Shown here: piece after piece, positions 23,780-36,204 of the stretch
How positions within the stretch are numbered: the first letter of the stretch is position 1
How the letters are laid out: the number at the start of each line of letters is the position of its first letter
Assembly: GCA_036320915.1 (NCBI GenBank)
Contig: JAXBDG010000011.1
Coordinates: forward strand, 1,758,501 to 1,822,500
DNA length: 64,000 nt
Source: Linnemannia elongata
Taxonomy: Eukaryota; Mortierellomycota; Mortierellomycetes; Mortierellales; Mortierellaceae
Reading direction: 5' to 3'
Program-made: the position numbers and the translations under genes
The notes under the pieces: model-generated
What the model was told of the DNA's origin: nothing
Seen by the model: the letters and a program-made list of their open reading frames with translations, nothing else
The model's database searches: none

Positions 23780-26654
23780 ATGGACACCAATCACAATCAG
23801 AATCACAACCACAACCCAAACGACATCCTCATCTCCGTCGACCCAATCTCACCACAAGAAACAACTCCAACAACACCACCAACAGCAACAACCCAACAGT
23901 CCTCCAACCCCCCAACCTCACCCCTCGTCTCCCCTGCCCACCTTCGACTCCCCAATCAAAACGACGAACCCCGTGAACCCCCCACCCTCCCCACCGTTGA
24001 AGCTGACTATGGTTTCCCTCACCAGCCCACCTCCAGTAACTGTAATGATCCCCTCAGCCCCGATACTATCAACGGTGGCACAGAAGGAGGAGTAGGAGGA
24101 GGAGGACATGGAGTCGACTACAGTGACAGAAGCCAAGGCGTCCCACGACCACTCTCTCCCCCCCACCTTCCTATTCACCAATCGTTCCGTGGCGGCGGCG
24201 ATGCTCATTACAGATACCCTCACAGCGGGAATGTAACGCCCTCTGTTCGATCATTGCGACTGCCAGGACACCAGCAATCGAATCGGCCCTACAACCCTTC
24301 CTTGTTCCGTAACAACGAATACCATCCACCCATGGGTGGGCATCGGATTGTCGATGGGCAACATGATACGGGGAAGCCTATGGTGATTGATTATGCCGGT
24401 CTGGACGCCTCCGTTGCAGAGGCGACATTGATTGAGAATGGATTCAGGAGAAACAACGTCTTTATGGACTCTCCTGGCGGAGTGCTTAGAGATGAATTTG
24501 ATTCCAAGGAGGGGGATGCAGGAAGCAACAAGCCCCTGGAACGGACTGCATCTATTAGCTCGTCTAACAACCTTGCTGGTGGCCCCACCTCTGCTCACAG
24601 TGGGCAGAGTGAGTTCCGTCGTCGATCTGCAAGAAAAGCCAGCTTTTACAGTGAGCGTGCTCCAAGGGTAATTTTGTCTTGTACTTGTCCTGTGAAAATG
24701 AATTGAGCAAACAAGGCGAGCTGGGCTTTTCGTTATATTTTAATCTCCCCATCGTCGGCCTTTTTGACTTTTTTTTTACTCAGCTCTTACCTTCCTTCCT
24801 TATAATAATCCTTTTCTAACGATAATTAGCCTCCATTGCCAGAGTCCCTGCGGTATACGTTCTACTCGCGAGCAACAGGAGTGGTTCAAGCACCGTCTAT
24901 GCCTCAGATCCTCACTAATAGCACTGTCCAGACACCGGATGGGGGATCGGAAACACCGACTGTATTTTCTGACCTTCTGAAAGATGGCTGCTACTGGCTT
25001 GATATCCTCGATCCTAGCGACTTTGACATGCAAATCCTCGCCAAGGTATGTAACCCTCCGACGCTGACAACCAGGAGATAACCTAGAAAGGTCCTTGAAA
25101 TAGTAAAAGAACAACGTCATGCTGACCTTATTTTTTTGTTTTGATTTTAGCACTTTCACGTTCACCCCTTGACGATCGAGGATATCTCGACGGAGGAGCA
25201 ACGCGAAAAGTATGAGGTGTTTCGACACTATTACTTTGTCTGTTTCCGGACTTTTGATCAAGATTACAACTCGGGATCCTACCTCCAGCCTGCCAGCATG
25301 TACAGCGTTGTATTCAGAGACGGCATCATTACCGTAAGCTTATCCTCCATTCATTTTCATGCACATCTCCTATCAAATGTTATCCAGTTTGGAAGGTTCA
25401 ACTTTCTAGTGCATGCATTATTGACGTTGATTACATACTATCTATCTTGGTGTTTTGACCAGGTATAGGCCTAAAGGTTCCAGGTAGCACAATCTAAATC
25501 TAACCTTCCATCTTTGTTCTCCCTTTCAACTCGCATAGTTCCATTTCCGCCCAGCAAATCACCATTTGAATGTCCTTCGAAGAATGGAGCAGTTGCACTC
25601 ACACATCACCCTCACTCCTGACTGGATCAACTACGCCATCCTTGACGACATCACCGACTCCTTTGCGTCGCCTATCCAAACCATCGAATATGAAGTCGAT
25701 TCGATCGATGACCTCGTCCTCTTGCTTAGAGAGAATGAGACGACGGATATGTTGAGAAGGATTGGGTCATGTAGGAAGAATGTGATGGCCATGTCGAGGT
25801 TGTTGGCGAACAAAGCAGATGTAGTAAGAGGGTTGATGAAGCGATTTGATGAGCGCTATGCCGTGGCGCCGTTGGCTTCCTCTTCTGCCACCGCTGCTGC
25901 CACCACAACCGTTACCCCCGCTCCAGTAGGAGCATCAGCGGCACCATCAGGAAAGAAGAACGACCCCAACCACACCACCAACAACAACAACAACATGCTC
26001 ACCGCCCTAGGAGCGCAAAACCACTACCGCGACGGCGAAATCCTGCTGTATCTCGGCGATATCCTCGACCACGTCTTGACCATGCTCCAATCCCTGGGAT
26101 CCTACGAAAAGATCCTTGACCGATCGCATTCCAACTACCTGGCACAGATTTCGCTCGAGATTAATCAGCTTTCCAACAAGACTAACGAGGTCGTGGGGAC
26201 CCTGACATTCTTTGCGAGTTTGATTGTTCCCATGACATTTATCACCGGTCTCTGGGGGTAATGTTTTTTTTTTTCCCTGACAGGATTTCACCTATTGCGA
26301 AGGAAAAAAGGAATGATAGTTTATGGGCCTGAAAATTCTGATCACTGATCGTGTTCTTTTTTTTTTCTTCTCACGCTTATTTTGTGTAGAATGAACGTGC
26401 ATGTGCCAGGACAACCAGGACAAGAAGACACGCCCCTGTACTGGTGGTGGGCTCTTCTAGGTTCTATGGCGCTGTAAGTGATAACTATCGATACCTGGCC
26501 TTGCTTCCTTTCGACCATGATATAATGCCAAAATGCATCTCAGAGAGCGAAAGAGAGAGAAGAAAAAAAAACTAACGTCCTCGTGTTCTATATCGATAGA
26601 TACTGTGTTATTGCTGTGCTGCTTGGCAAGAAGTACGGCCTCATCTTCACATAG
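23780..26654 (+). CDS. CorA-family Mg2+ transporter (Alr1/Mnr2 type)
   Basis: Mg2+ channel-like transporter of the plasma or vacuolar membrane. Six exons join in phase: 23780-24667, 24830-25045, 25151-25333, 25539-26257, 26390-26473, 26600-26654; 714 aa. The long N-terminal cytosolic part is Asn/Pro/Ser-rich and starts MDTNHNQNHNHN. The conserved soluble domain follows (LRYTFYS, CYWLDILDPSDFDMQILAK, HFHVHPLTIEDI, REKYEVFRHYYFVCFR). After a coiled-coil with an Ala/Thr/Asn-rich insert come TM1 (TLTFFASLIVPMTFITGLW), the GMN selectivity signature near residues 669-671, split by an intron, and TM2 (WWALLGSMALYCVIAVLLG). Only two TM segments and the large N-terminus fit the fungal Alr1/Mnr2 branch. 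Which of the two it is cannot be told from sequence alone. Confidence 0.93.
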
Positions 26655-27210
26655 AGGAACCCCTGTCTCTCGTTATACAAGGGAAAGGCGAGGAGGAACA
26701 ACACCTCAAGTCTCCCTCCCTCCCCCCCTTTTTTTGTTGCCTATACATGCAATAATACCTAATCAACACTACTTGACCACCACCTCTTACTCATTTTTTT
26801 GTCTATTAAAAACCACGTAATTTTGCATCAACTCCCTCTAATAAATGCATTTCTCTTCAGTCCTCTAAAATACATACGAACAAGGCGCAGAACGATCGAA
26901 TCATCATCAAACGCAGACAGTGGAATAGTCCAGAGGTGTAATCGACGTTTATTTTGTTGATTTTGTCCATCTCCCTTGGCTGGAATGTAAGGCACCGGGG
27001 TGTGTGAAATAGGCCAAAGATATCCTGCATGTCCACACTTTCAAATTTTTGCAATGGTACCATCTCCCTCCCTCCTCCCCACATTTGCCTCTCAGTACAT
27101 GACTGGGCGAACCGCGAGAAGGCTGATGAAAAATTAAACAAGTGAAGGGTTTATTAAAAATGCGAAAAAAATAAATCAAAATGCGGTTACTTTTTTTTTT
27201 TGTAGGGTGT
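26655..27210. other. Convergent intergenic region, CorA and Myb genes
   Basis: Two converging 3' ends, so mostly 3' UTRs. An AATAAA at about 26840 could serve the CorA transcript. No open frame with recognisable content. Confidence 0.6.
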
Positions 27211-30200
27211 TCATGGAGGAGGGATGGATGTAGAAGGTGTGCTGCTATTAGACCCTCCTCCACCAGGCGACTGCCTATGCTGCTGCTGTTGCTGCTGCGC
27301 GTTCCTGGCCATCATCAACAGGGCAGACGTCGATATAAACCCGCCCGTCGGAGAGTTGGCGATAGTGGGCGACAACAGTGGTGGTGCGAGAACAGGAGTT
27401 GAATATGTCGAATGAGCACCACTACCAGGTCCTGGCGGTGTCATCTTTGCAGACGTGACTATCGAAGGTGGAGGTCCTGGAGAATAAGACGAAGATGACT
27501 GCGATCCTAATGCCTGGGGTGGTGGAGGAGATGAAGGAGGAGCCTGTTGTTGTCGTTGTCCTTGGAAGGGCGGCAATGGCTGCTGGGAGTGTGCCTGGAC
27601 AGGTGGGAGCAGTGGGTGTGGGGACGATGCCGAAGACGATGTGGTCGATGAAGCAGTCGACGACGGTGGTGGGCCATTAAAGCTGGGCAGACGCTGAGAT
27701 CCAGAGTAAGGCTTTGGCGACTGTTGACGTTGCGGCTGCTGGGAGGCGGCATGGTGTTGCTGGATAGGTGGCAATGTCGAGGGTGAGTAGCTGCTGCTAT
27801 GACTCTTCTGACTCATGGGGAGTGGTGGGCGGTTTCCGTGCTGAGGCTGCATCGAGATGGAGGGTGACGACGAGCCTGCCGACGAGGGCGACTGGCCCTT
27901 AGAAAGAGTTGCAGACAATGGAGGCACAGGGCGAAGGTGGTTGCTGGACGACTTTTGGCGATAGTGAGGCGACTGTTGTTGTTGTGGGGACTGTTGCTGA
28001 TGCTGCTGGTGAGGCGATGGTTGCTGGCGGTGATGCTGTTGGTATGGCTGACTTTGCTGTTGTGAAGGAGCCTGCTGTTGCGACGAGTAACTTTGATGAA
28101 TTCCCAAACCAGCGCCACTACTTTTGCCAGGAGCACTGCCACCATTGCTGCTATTGCTGCTCTGACTCTCATACGTCATGTGAATAGCTGTAGGTCCAGG
28201 AGATTGACTAGGATAGGTGGAGTGTGAACTGGGGGGAGGTGGCGGCTGCATCCCTTGCTGGGGGTGATGCTGCGACTGATGCGATGGCGAGTGCGACTGT
28301 GCAGGAGAGATGTTGTGGTTGTGCTGACGGTGCGGCGACGGCTGCTGCTGCTGCTGCTGACCCTGAGAGTGCTGAGGAGTACGGTATCCCTTAGGCGATC
28401 CTGCGCGCGGACTCGACGAAGATGTCGGCTATTACATGGACACATGGGTGCTTGTTAGTAATGTTCAACAATACAATCAAAAACTAAAACTTTTGCTAGG
28501 TGAAAGGTGGTAAATTACCTGCTTAGGCCAGTATCCGGCATCCGATTTTGGTTGCGGTGTCGTTGGTTCCGTCTTGATCGACTTCAGTGGCTGCGATGGC
28601 TGATGCTGTGGAGGACGTTGCTGTGGCGACTGCTGATGCTGAGAATGGTGCTGTTGATGGGATTGCTGAGGTGAATGCAAATGCTGAGGAGGTTGGAATT
28701 GAGCCTGAGAAGTCGCATTAGACGGCGTCGATGGCGCTGGCTTAACTCCTTGGCTCTGGGGCACTTCCTGTTGACGTGCACTCATAGGCGAGGATCGATG
28801 ATAGTCGCTGCTGGAGGTGCTGGGCGCAGCACCCTCAGTGTTTGAAGGAGGTCCTTGCGAAGGAGACGAGGTTGGCTGATCCCGATGTCCCCCAATGGAG
28901 CCCTGTGCTTGTGCTGAAGGTCCCAAAGCCAAAACGCCCTGCATCTGCTGTCCCTTCACGCGGATATAGTCTCCAGAGTTGCTGTTGTTGCTGTTGCCCT
29001 CGCCATTCAAAGGTGCCGGCCTGGGTTGTGAAGGGCCTGACTGAGACTGCGGATCCATGCTGGGTCCTGAAGCAAGCCCAGACGTCATGCCACCCTGAGA
29101 TCCATGCCCTTTCCTCTTTTCGCCGTCTCGCTTTGAGCCAGGCTTGGATCCTTCTGGGCGTGGGCCACCAGGAATACCCCCATTCGCAATACTCGCTGGA
29201 TGAGTCCCAGTAGTTTGCTGAATCTTGGTCTTGACGCTCTTAGCACGGACACGGTTGTAGCATTGGTACCAGGTGCGGGTTTCAACCATCTTGGCAATCT
29301 GTTGCCACGAGTTTCCGTATCTGTGGTAGGCTTCGACCAGCTTCTCGTCTTCGGCATCGGTCCAGGGCAATCGGTTGATCTGAGGGTCCAAGTCGGTTTG
29401 CCATTTTTGCATACATTGCTTCGCGTTTCTTCCAGGAACCATCTGCGCAACAGCATGCCAGTTCTCGCTCGACAGGCCTCGAACAGCCTCCAGCAAGATC
29501 TCCTCCTCGGCAGCGGTCCATGTTCCTTTTTTGAGCTTGTCGTCCGACTTGTCGTTCGAGAATGGTCCTGGAGCAGTTTGACCTCCATGAGTAGACGTCG
29601 TTTGGACAGGTGATGCCTGCAATGCGTGTGCGTGCTTGGGTTTCCGTGGAATGGGCTGAGGGGCTTGGGTGTTAATGCTGGCGGGCTTTTGGCCACTGCC
29701 CGCGGAGGCACCATCGTCTGCTGAGGCCGCTGCGTTGTTATTCTGAGGCTGAATGCTGCGATGCGCGTTGCTACTGCTGTCCGCGCGATCTCCGTTGGGG
29801 TTCCAGCTCTGAGATGCCTTGGATGCGTCATGTCCCGTGCCGTCAGCAACAGAGTCCTGAGCAGCAGAGTTCGAGCCCGACTTTCCAGACTGTACCAGGG
29901 TGATTTTAAGGGGTCGGATCTTTGTTTGGCTCGAGCCACCGTCCTTCTGTCGATCGCCCGAAGCATGTTCACCAGCCCGAGCTTGCTTCTTCAGCTTCCT
30001 GGCCAAGCGACGCTCCATCCGCTCCCTCTCATAGTCTGCATCCCGCTCCCTGTCTCTATGGCGCTCAGAGTCCTTCCGCTGGGTCAGATCCATGTTGGCG
30101 TCACCAGTCTCAGTGCTCTGGCGATGATGCTTGCGAACACCATCCATGCTCGACAGCGAGGGAGAATCCGGGTCGCGTCTCGATTTTTTAGGTGATCGAT

Positions 30201-31338
30201 CGTCGTATCCTGAAGTGCGCAGACGGATCTTGGTCACGGATCCTGATGGGCGGACAGACGATTCTGAATCTCTTGAGCGTCTCCGTTTGCTTGATTTGGT
30301 TCCACGGCGGTGGCTCCGGCTTGACCGTTCGCGATCCCTGGGTCGACGTTCTCGCTCTTGCTCTCCCTCCCCATCCTGACGCTTTGGTGACGCTGGGCGG
30401 GGTTCCGCGTTTTCTGGAGGGTAATGGCCAGGTTCAGCATAGTATGGATAAGGATAAGGTGGGTAGGGGTTGTAGTATGCTGGATTTGACTGGTATCCGA
30501 ATGGCTGTTTTTGCAGTGCGGGAAAGAGACCATGGCGAGCGGGCAGGATCCTGAACTTTGGGTCGGAGGACTCGTATGCCTCATCGTCGCTCAGATCCTC
30601 ATTCGACTCCAGATCGACAGTGAACCACGTGTTTTCCTGATAGAACGAGAATGCCCTCCGGCTCATGTCCAGGACTGACCTCCTGACCTCCAGCTCAGGC
30701 GAAAGGTGTTCTGTTGCCAATGAGAATGCGTAGAGGACCTGGGCTGTCTTGAGAGGCGAGAGCGACACGAGGAACTTGAGCTGTTCGTAAAAGTCGAGCA
30801 GATCCTGGTCCATGACAATGTCATCCAATTGTGGGCGAAAGACAGCGGAGGGGTGCCTGCTTTTGTAGAGATCCTCGTCACCATCGTCGTCCACTTCAGG
30901 TCCAGCTGTTGCCGAAATCTCTGGTGCAGTGACTGCAGCAGTGCTGGGTGTAGTCTCTTCCACAGGTTGCGTTTGAGGCTGTTGCTGGGGTTGTTGCTCC
31001 TGAACCATCGGTTCGACAGCTGCAGCCCCGGGATTATTTGGGGGCTGTGGGAGTGCCGTTGGATCCGTTGACATGGTGGTTGCTGTCGGCTGAAAGGCAT
31101 GTGATGCATCTAGAGCAACAAGAGTGTAGTGTAAAATAGTGTTATTGGCTGGTGATATTAACGGTAGACTCTTACCAGGTCCAGCCGATCAGTCTGCAAA
31201 CAAAGTAAAATACAACGGTGAGCAAAGTGTACCTTTCAGTGTTGATGGGGGATCGGTCAGGTGTGTATGTGAGCCAGGGGTGTCGTTGGGGGTGACGATA
31301 TCGACATCCATCTTGGTGTCCTGGTCTGAAACGGTCAT
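27211..31338 (-). CDS. Double Myb/SANT-domain nuclear protein
   Basis: Probable chromatin or transcription factor. Three exons in phase: 31338-31233, 31109-28519, 28428-27211; 1304 aa. The first exon (MTVSDQDTKMDVDIVTPND) joins through phase 1 to DASHAFQPTATT and then the internal Met at 31074, which would otherwise look like the start. Regions in order: an acidic Gln-rich start; a conserved helical segment (DQDLLDFYEQLKFLVSL, then LKTAQVLYAFSLATEHL); a basic Arg/Ser/Glu-rich nuclear localisation region; two adjacent Myb/SANT repeats near 558-660 (GTWTAAEEEILLEAVRGL, then LPWTDAEDEKLVEAYHRYG), each with the spaced Trp residues; then about 600 residues of Gln/Pro/His/Ser-rich sequence. DNA binding is expected from the tandem repeats. 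I do not recognise the orthologue. Confidence 0.85.
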
Positions 31339-32704
31339 GATGCCAGATCCAGCCGTTGGACGGGGAGAGGGAGGAGTATCGCTTTTAGATCCGGCTTGGA
31401 GGGAGAGGGATAACAGGGTAGCGGGCTATTGTGCTTGTGCTTGTTGCTGTTATTGTTTGTCGAGCTAGGAGCAAATTGGATAATGTTTCGAAGGGATGGA
31501 AGGAGGACTTCGCAGCAAGATGAGTCCAGATATGGATGTGTTATTGTGCTGTTTGTTGAGGTTGTTGTTATTGTTGGTTGTGAGTCGATTGCTCTACCCC
31601 CTTGCAGATGCAGGCTAAATAGGATAGGCGTAAGAGAGAAAGAGAGATAGGGGGACGTGTAATCTTGTGTCGGTGTGTCAAATAGGTTGGTCAATTGCCT
31701 ACGATTATTTGTCTTTGTAAGAAGACAAGTCAAATATGGGTCAGGCCTTGTGATATGGCTGAGAACAAAAAAAAGGAGACAGAGAGACAGAGAGAGAGAA
31801 ACGACGTGTAAAGTTAGCATACATACAAACAAACAACATAGGAAACTACAATCACATAATACTTATTCGCCACTTTTTCCGCACTTTGCCGCCGCCGCCC
31901 TCGTCCCATATTATCACACGCATAGAAATAAAAAAGTTGCTTTGAAGTCAAACCCCCTCCTGTCTTGCTGACAATAACGATGAAGAGATGATGTGAAGGC
32001 ATAGGTCATCACTCTGGAAATAGAAGCGGTCTCGATTACAAACACAAAAGTGATGGATGCACATAATCACACGCAGAGTGAAAACCTATGATGATGACAA
32101 AGTCTAACATACCAAAACGTGCGCTTCAGAGAAGCCTAGTTCGTGTGTGGAAAGGGGGAAGGCGGGTGATAAGGAGACGATAGCGTAGACGAAAAAAGTC
32201 TGATGCAAGGTTTCAATAAGAAAGGAATGAAAAGAGCGCAGAAATGGAAGTAAGAGGTGTGATGTGGGATGATTATTTTTTTTTTGTTGCTGATCTTATT
32301 GTCCTCATAATATAATGTGAAGTGAGGATGGGACAATGTGTATGTGGGTTTATGTCAGTGGTTTGACGATGGCAGAAGAGCAGCAGAAAAATAAAAGAGA
32401 AGAGAAAAAAGGAAGATAGTGAGGGTGACCGTAGAAAGGCAAGCGCCAGGTCTATGTGTCTATCCTCCTCGTCTGTCGTGTTGCGCCTGGCTCGCTAGAT
32501 TTTACGCACCCAAAATATGTGCGTTAATCGACAGTACGGTGACGTTTTTAGAGAATATTTCATTTTGGATATAAGGGTCGGCAATAACGAATCCAGTTCA
32601 GAACACCTTGTAAGCAACAGGTCTTCATTGCTCTTCTTCAGCCACCCCATCCTCCACGAGGACGACAACGAAAACCTTCAGAAAGAAGTCATTTTATTCG
32701 GCGG
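31339..32704. other. Intergenic region between the Myb gene and DUS1
   Basis: No gene seen in about 1.37 kb. It should contain the Myb gene promoter and the DUS1 3' UTR. The sequence is A-rich and purine-rich in patches (31760-31800, 32370-32420). The one long frame (minus strand, 31335-31832) is Ser/Thr/Asn-rich UTR-like sequence. Confidence 0.55.
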
Positions 32705-34565
32705 TTAAAGAATAAGACAACGCTCCGCTGGCTTGGGTTCTTGCTCTTCACCCTCCACAGCAGGGGCCACAAAGGAAGCCGCGGACGACCCGACAATCAT
32801 ACCCTCGAGGGCAACACCACCAATGGCCTCGTCAGAGTCAACACGGGGTAGACGGCCCTGCACATCCTTCTGCATCGATCGGATCGCGTGCGGAGGACAG
32901 TCATACCGTTCAATCTCGCGCTGATACAGTCGACAGCATCCCCTGCACCGGTGGAAGCTACAGGTCCCCGAGAAGGCATTGTTACATCCCTTCTCGTTCT
33001 GACACTTGGTAGCCGCATATTTGGCCTTCTTATTTTTCACTCGATTTCGCTCCGCCTCTGACATGGTTTTCTTGGACTTGACAGTCGTGTTGGTGTGATC
33101 CTCGGAGTCGCGGTGTCCTGATTCGTCCGCAGATCGTTTTGTTGAGGCTGTTGCGGCTGCAGCATTGCTATCCTGTTCCTGGATCTCGTCCTTCTTGGTT
33201 TCCTGTGGGGGCATGGGTTGCCTGAAATATGGCTGTGCGACCCAATGAGGCAAGATAGGGAATCCTTGCTCGTCCTTGCGTTCTTCAAAGCTCTCGCCAC
33301 TCTGGCGCGACTTTTCCTCATCCTCGATCAATCGTTCCTTCAACTTTCGTGTCACTTCCCACATGGCCTCTCGCGAGTTGGCAAGTCCAAGCTCGGATCG
33401 AAGGTCGACATGCACATTCAAACTGGGACGGAAGATCTTAAAGAGGTGCCCGCGGACATATGCAATCTTGGTATCAAGCTCGTCACAGATCGTCAAGTAC
33501 TCCTCTGCCAAGCGCCAGCTCTCTGGGTGGCCGGGCGTAAAGATTGCTGGGTTGTAAAGACTGCCCTCTGCCGACATGACTCCCGCACATCCTGTCTTCT
33601 CGAGGCAGTTGGCAACATCCTCATGGTAGAGAATGTTACCATTGGCAATGACAGGGACCAAATGGCCAACAGCCTCTCGAACTAATCTGATCTTTTCCCA
33701 ATCTGCGACACCTGTCAGATGACCCTTCATCTCTCGGAGACGTCCATGAACGACCAGAATCTGTGCTCCTGCTGCGACGACCATCTTTGCATATTCGACC
33801 GTCTTTTCAGCTTCGGGGAATACTCTGATCTTGGCGGTGACGGGAATGGGAAGGTTCTTGTGAAGAGTCGAGATAAGAGACGAGATCAATGGCCAGTCTT
33901 CCATCAAGAATGAACCATAGTGTCCTCTCCGAGCAATGTGTTGAGGGCAGCCCAAGTTGATGTCCACGGCGTCGCAGTAAGGAGCAACGAGCAATGCCGA
34001 CTGCAGCAAGTAATCAGGGTCATTTGCGCAGAACTAATATTAAAGATAACGTAGTTGTCAAGGGTTAGCAAGCGTCTTCATACGTAGTAAAAGTGATACA
34101 AAATGAACAAAACAGTGAATATGTACCTGGACGATAAGGGGTCGATCGTTGGGTCCGCCTCCTCCGAGCCCGTCCTTGAGACCCGCCCAGTGTTCATCGC
34201 GGTACTTGATCTCCTTTGCAAACAGCTTGGCGTTGAACATGGGTGTGTAGCACAGGTCGGCACCATAGCGACGACTCAGCACTCTCCAAGCCAGCTCCGA
34301 CTGATCAACCTATTTCGCGATCAGCATAGGTAGGTGACACAAGACTGTTAGTGATAACTGTTGAGGGAGAGTGTAAAGAGAAGCAGGTGAGCAAGAAATA
34401 TTAAAGAGGAAAGCTTACCATGGGTGCAATGACGTGTTTGGGGGATCCAATGGACTTGAAGAACTCCCATCCACTGAGCTTTGGAGGGAAGGTGTGCTCA
34501 GCCAGGCATTTTGCTACCGCCGCAGCATTGCGCTTCTCAGCGTCTTCCTTTGCCTTGTTGGTCAT
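32705..34565 (-). CDS. DUS1: tRNA-dihydrouridine(16/17) synthase
   Basis: FMN/NADPH enzyme that reduces U16/U17 in the tRNA D-loop. Exons 34565-34419, 34309-34127 and 34033-32705 join in phase 0 throughout; 552 aa. Landmarks: [19 protein letters not shown] at the start of the TIM barrel, [16 protein letters not shown], the catalytic Cys in [20 protein letters not shown] (Cys139), [32 protein letters not shown] and [15 protein letters not shown]. The C-terminal 150 residues add a charged linker and a Cys-rich motif ([20 protein letters not shown], then RGCC) that probably binds zinc. It is tandem with the Myb gene on the same strand and divergent from GT49 gene 2. The start at 34565 is the first Met before the conserved barrel; the frame stays open further upstream. 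Confidence 0.95.
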
Positions 34566-36204
34566 GATATCCTGGATATTCTTTACTGTAGGGGTGAACG
34601 TTTTCTCTTTGAAGAGGCAGTATGTGTTGTATTATGTTGTGTGTTATGAGTGCTGTGTGGGATGGGGAGGGAATGAGTTGAGTGATGAATGAAGTTGATC
34701 AGGAACAAGGTGTGTGAAAAAAAAAGAGAACGTTAGAGAAAAAAAAGAAGCTCAGCGGGCAAATTTTTTCTCGCCGTCGAGCCAACCACATGGCACCATT
34801 AAGAGTGACTGCCAAATGTATGCAATTACGCATCGTTCATTTGGAGAAACAAAAGTAAGATAACCTTGATGTTGATATGATGAACAATCATTGTTTGTCC
34901 TAGAACGAACTGACCATGAGTCCCTTGGTGTCCTGACTTTGTCCTTTGGGGTGGGTCGAATTGCAATTGAACAACCTCACTTTTTTACTTCACTCTCCAA
35001 ACCCTTTTCCCCTCTCTTGTCTTCTCTTTTCTCTTTCCCCTTCCTTCACTCTCCTCGAGTCAACCCTTGACCCTCTCCAACTCACCAATTCATCCACTTT
35101 CATCCTCTGTGCCAATCTAAACCCCATAGCACCATCCTACCAAGCATTCCTTCGTTTTTTTTACATCTATTCCTTGAAAACGCCTCACACTTGCGACAAC
35201 AGCAGCAAGGTAACAAACTCGACACCATCCAAAAGTAATTTCAATCAGGACTAAGCCCAATCGACAACTAGTGCAACGAACAACAAACGAACACACTCAA
35301 TAGGCCTGTCAATCAGCGAGCAACAAATGAGCTGCATTATGCCTGTAGTTGAAGGTGGATGCTATCATCAATTGAAGGCTGCAGGAATACGAATAGGCGT
35401 GTCATGTAAAACGTCCGCTGGAAGGAGTTAGTGTCTTGACCATACAGATAAATAAGCCTTGGGTGGTCCGTGGGCGAGTTGAGGAATGGAGAGGAAGGCG
35501 TGAGCACGCCTGTCACTCAGGGAAATGGATAAGGGGTTAACTTTCGCCCGGCATGTGTGGAAACGCATGGGAACAGAGAAGAAGTGGGAAAAGGAAAACA
35601 AACAGTATCGATAAAAGGATGGTGCTTCTGGGTTGAGTCAAGTCGCTCTTATTCAACTTCTTTCCTTTACGCCAACATGCTCCCCCGCCACCAAATTGAG
35701 ACCTCTTGTCACCCAAACGAACAGAGCGTGCATGCAGAAAAAAAAAGTGGAAGACGAGATGAGGAACTAATGAATGAGAAAGTTGATGCAAAGAAGTGGA
35801 TGCGATGTCGAACAAAGAATCTGGTTCCTCCTCTCCCCTTTTTTCTTTTGCCTTCCCTACTCCAAAGCACCACTATTTCCTCTCTTTTCGCTTTTTGCTT
35901 CCAACCACATCTTCTCATTCACCCTGCGACAAAGGGTTCTTATTGCTTTAAACTGTTGTCTCACTATACCTTACTTCTTTTCCCTCACTTACTCTCTCGT
36001 CCTACATTTTCTTGTACCTCGCTTCACTCTACCTTGCTACCCTCACCCGTCCCTCCTTATACTTCCTCCTCTCCCCTCATTTATCATCAAACCTCAGGAC
36101 CGGCTACCGAGTGCAGCTCCCTCCAATTGAAGCCGAACTTACGCATTGCCGAGGAAGCAACAACAAAATACAACCAATACAAACAAACATAGCACAACGA
36201 AACA
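34566..36204. other. Divergent promoter region, DUS1 and GT49 gene 2
   Basis: No gene seen in 1.64 kb. The half next to GT49 gene 2 has repeated CT-rich stretches (34985-35060 and 35830-36080), the usual look of 5' regions in this window. Frames found there (for example 35557-36192) are low-complexity and overlap the leader of the GT49 gene. Confidence 0.55.
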
